DNA of 64,000 nucleotides from Kribbella sandramycini (GTDB lineage: Bacteria; Actinomycetota; Actinomycetes; Propionibacteriales; Kribbellaceae). The DNA lies in assembly GCF_013131805.1 (NCBI RefSeq), contig NZ_JABJRC010000004.1, positions 186,001-250,000 on the forward strand, read 5' to 3'. Shown in pieces: positions 44,087-52,651 of this stretch. A program made the translations under genes and the position numbers. Each line of letters begins with the position of its first letter. Positions within the stretch are counted from its first letter, which is position 1. The notes beneath the pieces were generated by a model that saw only the letters and a list, made by a program, of their open reading frames with translations, was not told the DNA's origin and made no database searches.

Positions 44087-44821
44087 TCAGTTGTAGTCGG
44101 CGCTGATCGCCTTGGTAGTGGCGAGCAGCTCAGGCAGGAGCTCCAGCACCTGCTCGTAGTTCAACAGCACATCCGGCACCGATACCGACACAGCCCCGAC
44201 CACACGCCCCGCGTGGTCGACGATCGGCGCACCGATGCAGTTCATGAAGGACTCGTGCTCACCTTTGTCCTGAGCCCAGCCGTTGGCGCGGACGCCGTCC
44301 AGCTCGTCGCGCAGCGCATCCGGTCCGGTGAGCGTCTGCGGCGTGTAGGCGTGGTACTCCAGCGACGCCAGCACCGCCTCCCGCTGGCGCTTCGGCTGCG
44401 CGGCCAGCAGGACCTTGCCAACCGCAGTGCAGTGCAGCGCGGCCGGTACGCCGACCTGCGAGTACATCCGCACGGTGCGGACGCTGTCGAGCTTGTCGAC
44501 GTACAGCGCCTCGCCGTTCTCCCAGGCGGCCAGATGGACGGTCTGGCCAGTCTTCTGGTTCAGCTGGCGTAGATGCGGCGCGGCAACCTCGCGGACGACG
44601 TGTTGCTCGCGCGCGGCGTCCGCCAAGGCGAACAGGCGGGAGCCGAGGCGGTAGCGGTGCTGATCGTCTCGGCGCACAAAGCGGTCGGCCTCCATCGTGC
44701 GCAGGAGACGCAGCACGGTGGTCTTGTGCACACCGAGCTCGGTTGCCAGCTGGTCGAGTGACCGGTCGCCCTCACCGAGGCTGGCCAGAATCTGCAGGGC
44801 TCTTGAGAGGCTCTGACTCAT
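44087..44821 (-). CDS. IclR family transcriptional regulator
   Basis: ATG 44821 overlaps the kinase stop (ATGA). The 244-residue protein has an N-terminal winged helix (LDQLATELGVHKTTVLRLLR) and a C-terminal IclR effector domain (VGVPAALHCTAVGKVLLA, and IGAPIVDHAGRVVGAVSVSV). IclR proteins often control sugar-acid catabolism (KdgR is one) and sense the pathway intermediate. The palindrome at 45870-45889 is the likely target. Confidence 0.93.
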   Translation of the reverse strand: MSQSLSRALQILASLGEGDRSLDQLATELGVHKTTVLRLLRTMEADRFVRRDDQHRYRLGSRLFALADAAREQHVVREVAAPHLRQLNQKTGQTVHLAAWENGEALYVDKLDSVRTVRMYSQVGVPAALHCTAVGKVLLAAQPKRQREAVLASLEYHAYTPQTLTGPDALRDELDGVRANGWAQDKGEHESFMNCIGAPIVDHAGRVVGAVSVSVPDVLLNYEQVLELLPELLATTKAISADYN

Positions 44822-45777
44822 AGCTTGGTCGCCGCCCACTCTTCGTCCGAGCAGTTCAGCAGCCTGGCCTTGAGAGCCGGATCCAGCGGTGCTGCGTGGT
44901 CCTGTGGCACCGCGAGCACCGCTGCGGCATTCAGATGCCCGAGGCGTAGCCGCTGCTGCATCGGGAGCCCTTCGAGCGTGCCGGCCAGGAAGCCCGCCGC
45001 GAAGGCGTCTCCGGCCCCAACCGGCTCTACTACCTGTACGGTGAGCGCAGGGACATCCGTCCGACCCTCTGGTGTCAGCGCGGTGGCCGTGTGCGCGTCG
45101 TTCTTCACAACCAGCACACAGCGACCACCGAGCTTGTCGTGCAGCTCAGTGGGGTCGCTGGTACCGGCAAACACCAGCGCCTCGTCAGCGCCGATCAGAA
45201 CGATGTCGGCCGCTTTGAGCAGCCGCCACAGCGGCTCCGGGTCTTTGTTGCGCCACAGCACCGGCCGCCAGTTCAGATCGACGCTCAGCGTGAAGTCACC
45301 GCTGAGCGCGCTGACCATCGCGGCTGTGTCATCAGACAGGGCAGCGGTAATACCGGTGGTGTGCACGATGCGCGCGCCGGCAAGCCGCTCGGCCACCGCC
45401 GGACGCTCCAGGAACGCCGGGCTCATTGCGGACGCCGCCGACCCAGTGCGGTAGTAGTGCATCCGGGAGCGCCCGTCGCGGGTCTCCTTCACATACAGCG
45501 CGGTCGGGCGCTCCGGGTCGATCTCAACCCCGCCGACCTCGACGTCACGGCTCTGCAGATCGCGTAGTACCTGCTTGCCGAAACCGTCGTCGCCCAGCCG
45601 GGAGAGCCAGCTGGTCCGGACGCCGAGACCGGCCAGCCCGCCGGCCACGTTGCATTCCGCGCCACCGACCGAACGATGGAACGTCTCCACGTCCTCCAGC
45701 GGCCCAGCGGCACCCGCGAGCATGATCATCGCCTCGCCGAGACAGACCACCGCGGCCGGCTCCGTCTCAGCGGGCAT
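44818..45777 (-). CDS. kdgK: PfkB family sugar kinase, probably 2-keto-3-deoxygluconate kinase
   Basis: The 319-residue ribokinase-family enzyme has the sugar-binding GGAECNVAGGLAGLG start, the MHYYRTGSAAS segment and DLNWRPVLW, both typical of KDG kinases, and the catalytic base D257 in GAGDAFAAGF. It would phosphorylate 2-keto-3-deoxygluconate to KDPG, the substrate of the aldolase at 48823. The gene is divergent from the ammonia-lyase gene and cotranscribed with the IclR regulator. Confidence 0.85.
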   Translation of the reverse strand: MPAETEPAAVVCLGEAMIMLAGAAGPLEDVETFHRSVGGAECNVAGGLAGLGVRTSWLSRLGDDGFGKQVLRDLQSRDVEVGGVEIDPERPTALYVKETRDGRSRMHYYRTGSAASAMSPAFLERPAVAERLAGARIVHTTGITAALSDDTAAMVSALSGDFTLSVDLNWRPVLWRNKDPEPLWRLLKAADIVLIGADEALVFAGTSDPTELHDKLGGRCVLVVKNDAHTATALTPEGRTDVPALTVQVVEPVGAGDAFAAGFLAGTLEGLPMQQRLRLGHLNAAAVLAVPQDHAAPLDPALKARLLNCSDEEWAATKL

Positions 45778-45826
45778 CTGCGCTCCTGGGCTCCGGAGTG
45801 ATGGGATAGGTGCGAAACACGTGTCG

Positions 45827-45889
45827 TTGACGCATGTTTGGGCGTGATGCTACAACCGTCAGGTCAGACTACGCAATCAGCGTTGCGTA
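45827..45889. promoter_or_regulatory. Divergent promoters with one shared palindromic operator
   Basis: Rightward: TTGACG (45827-45832), 18 bases, TACAAC (45851-45856). Leftward: TTGCGT (45876-45871), 18 bases, TAGCAT (45852-45847). A palindrome TACGCAA-N6-TTGCGTA at 45870-45889 overlaps the leftward -35 and sits just after the rightward start region. One bound IclR dimer could control both arms. Confidence 0.6.
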
Positions 45890-45919
45890 TTCTGCAACTC
45901 GAACCTTTCAGGGGAACCG

Positions 45920-47218
45920 ATGCCTGCTTACGATGCCGACGCCGTCGCCGCGCTTGCCGAGGAGCAGGTGACCCGGCAGGACCGGGTGCTGCCGCCCGCG
46001 TTCTGGGGCCGGACCATCGCCGAGGTGCTGGCCGACCGGCCCCGGCTCTCCCAGCTGCCGACTCCGCTGATGACGCTGTCCGCGCCCGGCGTCCGGCACA
46101 ACATCGAGACCCTGGCTCGCTGGTGCGCGCAGCACGGCGTCGAGCACGCGCCGCACGGTAAAACCACGATGGCGCCCGCGCTCTGGGCCCAGCAGCTCGA
46201 TGCCGGCGCCTGGGCGATCACGCTCGCCAACGTCTTCCACCTCGGGATCGCGCGCCAGTTCGGCGTCCGCCGGGTCCTGATCGCGAACGCGGTGGTCTCC
46301 CCGCTCCAGCTGCGCTGGGTCGCCGACGAGCTCGCCCGCGACCCGGAGTTCGAGGTGATGGTCTGGGCCGACTCGGTCCGGACCGTCGAGATCATGGAGG
46401 CCGCGCGCTCGGCGTACGTCGACGCGGACGCGCGACCGCTCGACGTCATGGTCGAGCTCGGCGGGCTCGGCGGCCGGACCGGCGCTCGTGATCTGGAGAC
46501 CGCGGAGGCGATTGCGCGCGCGATCAGCGAGTCGTCGACGCTGCGTCTGGTCGGCCTGGCCGGCTACGAGGGCGCCGTCGGTCATGGCGTCGAGGAGACC
46601 GGGCTGGCGGAGGTGCGCGCCTTCCTGCGCGAGATGGCCGCGCTGCACGAGCGGCTGCGCAAGCTGTACGACCCAGGCGTCGTACCGATCGTCACCGCCG
46701 GCGGCAGCGAGTACTTCGAATTGGTCGCCGAGGTGCTCGGGCCGCTGGCGCCGGACGCGCGCGTCGTCGTCCGCTCGGGCGCCTACATCTCGCACGACGA
46801 CGGCCTGTACCGCCGGGTGTCACCGCTGGGCGAGTCACCCCGGACGGACGGCGAGCAGCTCGTCGCCGCGATGCACGGCTGGATGCGGATCACCTCGCAA
46901 CCCGAGCCCGGGCTCGCGATCTTCGACGCCGGCCGGCGCGACTTCCCGGTCGACCAGGACATGCCGGAGCCGCAGCTGATCCGCCCGCGATCGGCCGACG
47001 CGCAGGTCCTTCCGGCGACCGGCATGACGGTGACCAAGCTGAACGACCAGCACGGCTATCTGCAGTTCGGGGATGCCGAGGTGCTGATCGGCGACGAGCT
47101 CCGGCTCGGGCTGTCGCACCCCTGTACGGCGTTCGACAAGTGGGGCCTGATCCCGCTGATCGACGACCCGGATGCCGCCGACCCCGTCGTCGTCGACCTG
47201 ATCCGGACGTACTTCTGA
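45920..47218 (+). CDS. Fold-type III PLP ammonia-lyase/aldolase (D-glucosaminate dehydratase-like)
   Basis: The 432-residue protein has the alanine-racemase-type barrel with the PLP lysine K81 in HAPHGKTTMAP and a C-terminal metal site H400-x-C402 (LSHPCTAFDKW), as in D-serine dehydratase and D-threonine aldolase. From sequence alone it could be any of these. Its neighbours (deacylase, KDG kinase, KDPG aldolase) favour D-glucosaminate ammonia-lyase, which makes 2-keto-3-deoxygluconate and is known from Pseudomonas to belong to this family. It starts the rightward operon, with GGGGAA before the ATG. Confidence 0.85.
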   Translation: MPAYDADAVAALAEEQVTRQDRVLPPAFWGRTIAEVLADRPRLSQLPTPLMTLSAPGVRHNIETLARWCAQHGVEHAPHGKTTMAPALWAQQLDAGAWAITLANVFHLGIARQFGVRRVLIANAVVSPLQLRWVADELARDPEFEVMVWADSVRTVEIMEAARSAYVDADARPLDVMVELGGLGGRTGARDLETAEAIARAISESSTLRLVGLAGYEGAVGHGVEETGLAEVRAFLREMAALHERLRKLYDPGVVPIVTAGGSEYFELVAEVLGPLAPDARVVVRSGAYISHDDGLYRRVSPLGESPRTDGEQLVAAMHGWMRITSQPEPGLAIFDAGRRDFPVDQDMPEPQLIRPRSADAQVLPATGMTVTKLNDQHGYLQFGDAEVLIGDELRLGLSHPCTAFDKWGLIPLIDDPDAADPVVVDLIRTYF

Positions 47219-47219
47219 G

Positions 47220-48812
47220 ATGCCCGCCGACCTGTTGATCACCGGCGCGACCGTCCTCGACGGGACCGGTGCGCCCGGCTACACCGCGGACGTCGTCGTG
47301 GACGCCGGCCGGATCGCGGCGATCGGCGCCGAACGACCGGCCGCCCGGCGGACGATCGACGCCGCCGGGCTCGCGCTCTCCCCCGGCTTCATCGACATGC
47401 ACGCGCACTCCGACCTGCAGATCCTGGCCACCCCTGACCACACGGCCAAGGTCAGCCAGGGCGTCACCCTCGAAGTCCTCGGCCAGGACGGGCTGTCGTT
47501 CGCACCGATCGACGACCCGACCCGCGCCGCGATCCGCCGTCAGATCGCCGGCTGGAACGGCGAACCCGCTGACTTCGACTTCTCCTGGTCGACCGTCGCC
47601 GGCTACCTGGACCGCCTCGACCAGGGCATCGCCTGTAACGCGGCCTACCTCGTCCCGCAGGGCACGCTGCGGATGATGGTCGTCGGCACCGAGAACCGCC
47701 CGGCGACGCCGGCCGAGCTGGCACAGATGAAGGTGTTGCTGGCGGACGCCCTGCGCGAGGGCGCGGTCGGGATGAGCAGCGGCCTCACCTACACGCCGGG
47801 CATGTTCGCCGACACAGCGGAGCTCGTCGAGCTGTGCCGCGTCGTCGCGCAGTACGGCGGCTATTACGCGCCGCACCAGCGCTCGTACGGCCGGGGCGCG
47901 CTGGACGCCTACGGCGAGATGGTCGAGGTGGCTCGGCAAGCCGGCTGTGCACTGCACCTGACCCATGCGGTGATGAACTTCGCGCCGAACGTGGGCCGCG
48001 GCGCCGACCTGATCGCCATGATCGACAAGGCCCTGGCCGACGGCCTCGACGTCTCCACCGACACCTATCCTTATTTGCCAGGAGCAACTACTTTGGCGGC
48101 GACGCTGCCGAGCTGGACCGCCGAGGGCGGCCCGGATGCGCAACTCGCCCGGCTCCAGGACCCGGCCACGCGGGCCCGGATCGCCCACGAGATGGAACAG
48201 GTCGGCTCGGACGGCTGCCACGGCTGCGTGATCGAGTGGGAGACGATCGAGATCGGCGGCGTCCGCAACCCGGCCCTGGCCGGCGTCGTCGGGCGGACGG
48301 TCGCCGCGATCGCCGGAGAGACCGGCAAACCGGCGTCCGACGTCTTCTTCGACCTGCTGATCGCGGACGATCTCGGCACCTCGATCCTGCAACACGTCGG
48401 CCATGAGGAGAACGTCCGCACGATCATGCGGCACCCGAGCCACACCGGCGGCTCCGACGCGATCCTGGTCGGCGGCAAACCGCACCCGCGCTCCTGGGGC
48501 ACCTTCCCGCGGTATCTGGGCCGCTACGTGCGCGAGCTCGGCGTCCTCGAACTGGCCGACTGCGTGCACCACCTGACCGGCCGCGCCGCTCGCCGCCTCG
48601 GCCTCACCGATCGCGGGCTGGTCCGGGCCGGCTACCACGCCGACCTCGTGCTGTTCGATCCCGCGACCATCCACGACACCGCCACTTTCGAGAACCCCCG
48701 CCAACAGGCCGTTGGCATCCCGTACGTCCTGGTCAACGGCACGCCCGTCATCGACGACGGCCACCGCACCGACGACCTGCCCGGCCGAGCCATCCGTCGT
48801 ACCGACGGTTGA
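47220..48812 (+). CDS. N-acyl-D-amino-acid deacylase (amidohydrolase)
   Basis: The 530-residue amidohydrolase has H61/H63 (FIDMHAHSD), LTHAVMN, the catalytic Asp in GGSDAI and the family end RSWGTFPRYLGRYVRE. In known D-aminoacylases a Cys (GNCG) completes the metal site; here the segment is GQDG, so Cys is replaced. In this cluster it would remove the acyl group from an N-acyl-2-amino sugar acid. It starts one base after the upstream stop, so the two are coupled. Confidence 0.85.
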   Translation: MPADLLITGATVLDGTGAPGYTADVVVDAGRIAAIGAERPAARRTIDAAGLALSPGFIDMHAHSDLQILATPDHTAKVSQGVTLEVLGQDGLSFAPIDDPTRAAIRRQIAGWNGEPADFDFSWSTVAGYLDRLDQGIACNAAYLVPQGTLRMMVVGTENRPATPAELAQMKVLLADALREGAVGMSSGLTYTPGMFADTAELVELCRVVAQYGGYYAPHQRSYGRGALDAYGEMVEVARQAGCALHLTHAVMNFAPNVGRGADLIAMIDKALADGLDVSTDTYPYLPGATTLAATLPSWTAEGGPDAQLARLQDPATRARIAHEMEQVGSDGCHGCVIEWETIEIGGVRNPALAGVVGRTVAAIAGETGKPASDVFFDLLIADDLGTSILQHVGHEENVRTIMRHPSHTGGSDAILVGGKPHPRSWGTFPRYLGRYVRELGVLELADCVHHLTGRAARRLGLTDRGLVRAGYHADLVLFDPATIHDTATFENPRQQAVGIPYVLVNGTPVIDDGHRTDDLPGRAIRRTDG

Positions 48813-48822
48813 GAGGAACCTT

Positions 48823-49458
48823 ATGAGCACCCTGGACCTGCTGCGCGCCGACCGTGTTCTGACCGTGGTCAGAGCTCCGGAGATCTCGGACGCGCGGGAT
48901 CTGTGCGCCGCGCTGGTGGCCGGCGGCATCCACGTCGTCGAGCTGACCTACACGACGCCGGACCTGCCGCGGCACCTCGAACGCGCCGCCTCGACGGCCG
49001 CCGAGACCGGCGCGGTGGTCGGCGCCGGCACCGTCCAGACCGGCGCTCAGGCCCAGCAGGCGATCGACGCCGGCGCCCAGTTCCTCGTGACACCGGGCCA
49101 GGGTCTGGAGGCGGCCGCGATCGCCGAGGCCGCGCGAACGGCCGGCGTACCGGTCGTCCTCGGCGCATTCACGCCGTCCGAGGTGATGACCGCGCTCGCC
49201 CTCGGCTCGGACGCGGTCAAGATCTTCCCGGCGCACCAACTCGGCCCGAAATACTTCAAGGACCTGAACGGCCCGTTCCCCGGCGTACCGCTCGTTCCCT
49301 CCGGTGGCATCAACGCCGGCAACGCCCGCGACTACCTGGACGCCGGTGCCCTGGCCGTCAGCGCCGGCACCGACGTCGTCTCCCCCGCCGACGTCGCGGC
49401 CGCCGAGTGGACCACCATCACTCAGAAGGCCAAAGCCTTCATCACTGCGATCAGCTGA
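48823..49458 (+). CDS. eda: KDPG/KHG aldolase
   Basis: ATG 48823 has GAGAGGA five bases upstream. The 211-residue class I aldolase has the Schiff-base K133 in DAVKIFPAH, E40 in VVELTYTTP and the phosphate site PSGGINAGN. It splits KDPG into pyruvate and glyceraldehyde 3-phosphate. It ends the rightward operon and its stop overlaps the convergent gene by eight bases. Confidence 0.9.
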   Translation: MSTLDLLRADRVLTVVRAPEISDARDLCAALVAGGIHVVELTYTTPDLPRHLERAASTAAETGAVVGAGTVQTGAQAQQAIDAGAQFLVTPGQGLEAAAIAEAARTAGVPVVLGAFTPSEVMTALALGSDAVKIFPAHQLGPKYFKDLNGPFPGVPLVPSGGINAGNARDYLDAGALAVSAGTDVVSPADVAAAEWTTITQKAKAFITAIS

Positions 49459-50089
49459 CCTCGATGCTGCCGTACCTGGTACGCAGGTAGAGGCGATGCG
49501 GCGCGGCTGGATCGTTGGCCGCTTGGATATCCGTTGTGCCTTCGGCCGCGACCGCATCGATGGCGTACGACGTCCCACTGGGCACCCGCAGGCTGATCGC
49601 CCCTTCGCCGGCTCTCGCAGACAGCTGTCGGGGCGGCTCGTCGAACTGCATGGTCAGTGAGCCGCGCCGTCCGTCAACGGAGACGTCCGGAGTGCGTAGC
49701 CGGCGCATCGTCACCGATGCCTCTGCCTGGACCTGTAGCTTCGTTGCCGGAACTTCGACCGTCAGCTCCACTGCGCAGTTCCGGTCCGGACAGCTCGCCT
49801 CGATCTCCAGCACACCTCCGGCGGTGCGGACGTCGATCCGCGGCCGCTGCGCGCCGTACGTCCCATCGATGTGAACCCGGACCTGATCGTCGTCTCCGCC
49901 AATCACTTGGGTCGGAATCCCCGAAACGACCCGCACGCCGTTTGGGCCGACCGAAGCCGCAGTCCGGTACTCGAACGGCAGCTTCCCGCTGATCGCCGAC
50001 ACGGTGACCGCACCGCCGCCGACCACGAGTAGCAGGAGCGGCACCAGGCCGATCAGCAGCATGCGGCGCTGCGCCGTCGTGACTGCCAT
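49451..50089 (-). CDS. Membrane-anchored DUF4097-like beta-solenoid protein
   Basis: The 212-residue protein has one N-terminal helix (MLLIGLVPLLLLVVGGGAVTV) and then repeated short beta segments (VRVHIDG, LEIEAS, LTVEVP, ISLRVPSG, LYLRTRYGSIEV), the pattern of DUF4097-type putative adhesins. In many actinobacteria such proteins are encoded with a DesK/NarL-type two-component system; here it overlaps the response regulator by one base. It may be a surface sensor or the target of the system. Confidence 0.75.
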   Translation of the reverse strand: MAVTTAQRRMLLIGLVPLLLLVVGGGAVTVSAISGKLPFEYRTAASVGPNGVRVVSGIPTQVIGGDDDQVRVHIDGTYGAQRPRIDVRTAGGVLEIEASCPDRNCAVELTVEVPATKLQVQAEASVTMRRLRTPDVSVDGRRGSLTMQFDEPPRQLSARAGEGAISLRVPSGTSYAIDAVAAEGTTDIQAANDPAAPHRLYLRTRYGSIEVS

Positions 50090-50742
50090 CAGCCCTCCAG
50101 GAAGCGCAGCACGGCCAGCACACGCCGGTGCTCGCCCTCGGCCGGTGCCAGCCGCAGCTTGGCGAAGATGCTGCTGATGTGTTTCTCCACTGCGCTCTCA
50201 CCGACGACCAGTGCCTTCGCGATCCCGGTGTTCGACTTGCCTTCGGCCATCGCCCGCAGGACATCCTGCTCCCGCGGACTCAACGCAGCGAGCGGATCGC
50301 TCGTCCGCGACCGCACCAGCAGCTGCGCGATCACCTCCGGATCCAGTGCGGCGCCACCGCTCGCGACCCGGCGCAGTCCGTCGAGGAACTGGTCGACATC
50401 CGCCACCCGGTCCTTGAGCAGGTAGCCAACGCCACCAGGGTTCCCGCCGATCAACTCGCTCGCGTAGCGCTCCTCGACGTACTGCGACAACACGAGGACG
50501 CCGGTCCCGGGGAACTGCTCGCGGAGCACGAGCGCCGCCCGCAGTCCTTCGTCGGTGAACGTCGGCGGCATCCGGACGTCGACCACGCACACGTCCGGCC
50601 GGTGCTCGGCGACGGCCTTCAGCAGCTCGTCACCGTCGCCTACTGCGGCGACGACTTCGCACTCCTGCTCTTCCAGCAACCGCACGATGCCCTCGCGCAA
50701 CAGCACCGAGTCCTCGGCGATCACAACTCGCAAGCTGGTCAT
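50089..50742 (-). CDS. NarL/LuxR-type response regulator
   Basis: ATG 50742 overlaps the kinase stop. The 217-residue protein has the receiver domain (VVIAEDSVLLREGI, phospho-Asp in VCVVDVRMPP, LLKDRVAD) and a LuxR-type HTH (LSPREQDVLRAMAEGKSNTG, then VEKHISSIFAKLRL). It partners the kinase at 50739-51995. Confidence 0.95.
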   Translation of the reverse strand: MTSLRVVIAEDSVLLREGIVRLLEEQECEVVAAVGDGDELLKAVAEHRPDVCVVDVRMPPTFTDEGLRAALVLREQFPGTGVLVLSQYVEERYASELIGGNPGGVGYLLKDRVADVDQFLDGLRRVASGGAALDPEVIAQLLVRSRTSDPLAALSPREQDVLRAMAEGKSNTGIAKALVVGESAVEKHISSIFAKLRLAPAEGEHRRVLAVLRFLEG

Positions 50743-51995
50743 GTGCACGGCACCTCCGCGATCAGGACGGTCGGACCGCCCACCGGACTACTGAGACCGA
50801 GCCGGCCGTCGACGCCGGCAACCCGATCGGACAGGCCCTGCAGGCCGGTTCCGCCACCCAGGTGCGCGCCGCCCTGCCCGTCGTCCGACACCTCGATCCG
50901 CAGGATGCCGCCGGTGCGGGTGACCGAGACCCGGGCCTGGGCGGCCCGCGCGTGCTTCGCGACGTTGGTGAGCGCTTCGGTCACAACGAAGTAGGCGATC
51001 GACTCCACTGTCAGCGACGGCCGCGGCTCGACGTCGACCGTCACCGATACCGGGACCGGTGAGCGCGCTGCCACCGCGGAAAGCGCCGCGTCCAGCCCGC
51101 GGTCGGTCAGCACGGGCGGATGCAGCCCTCGGGTCAGGTCACGGATCTCGGCGATCGCCTGCAGGGCTTCGGCGTGCGCCTGCTCGATCAAGGCCCGGAC
51201 CGCCTGCTCGTCCTGGCCGAGCCGATTCTTCGCCCGGCCCAGCGTCATCGCCAGCGACACGAGTCGCTGCTGGGCGCCGTCGTGCAGATCGCGCTCCATC
51301 CGTCGCCGCTCGGCCTCGACCGAATCAACCACCTGCTGCCTGCTGGCCACCAGTTTGCTGACCCGCTCGGTCAGCGCACTGGTCTCCGAGCGTCCGAGAA
51401 GCCGACCGACGAGCCAGCCGTCGGCTGCCGACGCCGCCCGCATCAGCAGCGGCGTGACCAGCAGGAGAAAGGCTGCCGCGAGCACGGCGGCGAACAGCGC
51501 CCGATCGACGCTGTCGACCACGAACGGGCCGAACTGCGCCCGGCCGGCGGCGAACTTCGCGAAGTACAGCGGCAACCCGATCGCGACCAGCGGGACCGAC
51601 CAGGCGGCCACCAGCAGCCCTCCCCACGCGGTTGCTACCGGCAACAAGAGTGCGAAGTACAGGAACTGCCGCCACAGGTTCGGGTCGCGGGCCGCGTCGC
51701 GGGCGTCAGTCGGTGGCGTGAGCGCGCGGACCTGCTGGCCGCGGGTGATCCGGGCCCGAGCGCGTTCCCAACCGGCCAGTGTGTAGACGCACCGGGCCGC
51801 AGCGGCGCTCAGCGGAATGCCGAAGAAGGTCAGCGGCCAGGCGAGCACTACGACAGCGACCGCGGCAAGCACGAGCACACCGGAGGTCAGCACGACAACG
51901 GCGTCGCCGACGAGGTGGACCGTTGCCAGCCACAAGTACGGCGAACGCCACAACTGCCACGGCCGTGTCGGAACAACAGCCTCGTTCGTGCTCAC
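50739..51995 (-). CDS. DesK/NarX-type sensor histidine kinase
   Basis: The 418-residue kinase begins at GTG 51995. An N-terminal membrane domain of about 200 residues has four or five helices. The HisKA_3 box is ERRRMERDLHDGAQQRLVSL with the phospho-His, followed by the ATPase domain (EALTNVAKHARA, VSDDGQGG, GTGLQGLSDRV). No large extracytoplasmic sensor is seen, so it may sense the membrane or the DUF4097 protein. Confidence 0.93.
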   Translation of the reverse strand: MSTNEAVVPTRPWQLWRSPYLWLATVHLVGDAVVVLTSGVLVLAAVAVVVLAWPLTFFGIPLSAAAARCVYTLAGWERARARITRGQQVRALTPPTDARDAARDPNLWRQFLYFALLLPVATAWGGLLVAAWSVPLVAIGLPLYFAKFAAGRAQFGPFVVDSVDRALFAAVLAAAFLLLVTPLLMRAASAADGWLVGRLLGRSETSALTERVSKLVASRQQVVDSVEAERRRMERDLHDGAQQRLVSLAMTLGRAKNRLGQDEQAVRALIEQAHAEALQAIAEIRDLTRGLHPPVLTDRGLDAALSAVAARSPVPVSVTVDVEPRPSLTVESIAYFVVTEALTNVAKHARAAQARVSVTRTGGILRIEVSDDGQGGAHLGGGTGLQGLSDRVAGVDGRLGLSSPVGGPTVLIAEVPCT

Positions 51996-52129
51996 CCCGC
52001 CAACCTACGATGCGGATGCGGTCCGGCGGCATCCGGCAAACCCACGACCGCTACCGGGGGTTAACCCCACCCGGATTCGTGGGGTCGCCACAATGCGCGT
52101 CCAGGTGCCGCCAGGTGATGCTCGCTGTC

Positions 52130-52651
52130 ATGACGACTCCACTGACCGTGCAGCTCGGGGACGCGATCGACGACCGGGTCGCCGAGGCACTCGACGATTA
52201 CATCGCCGAAGGCCGCCTCGACGGCCGGATCCGCCCGCGCCGCTCACCAGGCGGCATCGCGGCGCTGGTCTCGGCCGGGGTTGCCGCGGTGCTGTTGCCC
52301 TGGTGCCTGATCCTGGCCGCGACCCTACCGAGCACCTACCAGGTCACCCACTGGAAGCTGACCTGGATCGGCCTCGACGTCGCGATCGCGGCCGCGGCCG
52401 GGCTGACGGCGTACCTGCTGCACACCCGCAACAAGTACGCCGTCCTGACCTCGATGGCCGCCGGGACGCTGCTCCTGGCCGACGCCTGGTTCGACGTCAG
52501 CACTGCTGGCGCCGGCTTCGACCACACGCTCGCATTGGCGATGGCTCTCCTCCTGGAGATCCCGCTGGCCCTGTGCGCGTGGGCCGTCGCCGTCCGCGAG
52601 CTGCGTCAGCCGATCAGTTCGAGGACCGGGCCTTCGTGGAGAGCGCGGTAG
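52130..52651 (+). CDS. Four-helix hypothetical membrane protein
   Basis: ATG 52130 (or 52118) gives 173 residues. A cytoplasmic start (LTVQLGDAIDDRVAEALDDY) is followed by four hydrophobic segments (for example AALVSAGVAAVLLPWCLILA and LALAMALLLEIPLALCAWAV). I recognise no family. It is divergent from the histidine kinase and its end overlaps the convergent PheRS-like gene by 46 bases, which is long for two functional genes. Confidence 0.6.
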   Translation: MTTPLTVQLGDAIDDRVAEALDDYIAEGRLDGRIRPRRSPGGIAALVSAGVAAVLLPWCLILAATLPSTYQVTHWKLTWIGLDVAIAAAAGLTAYLLHTRNKYAVLTSMAAGTLLLADAWFDVSTAGAGFDHTLALAMALLLEIPLALCAWAVAVRELRQPISSRTGPSWRAR

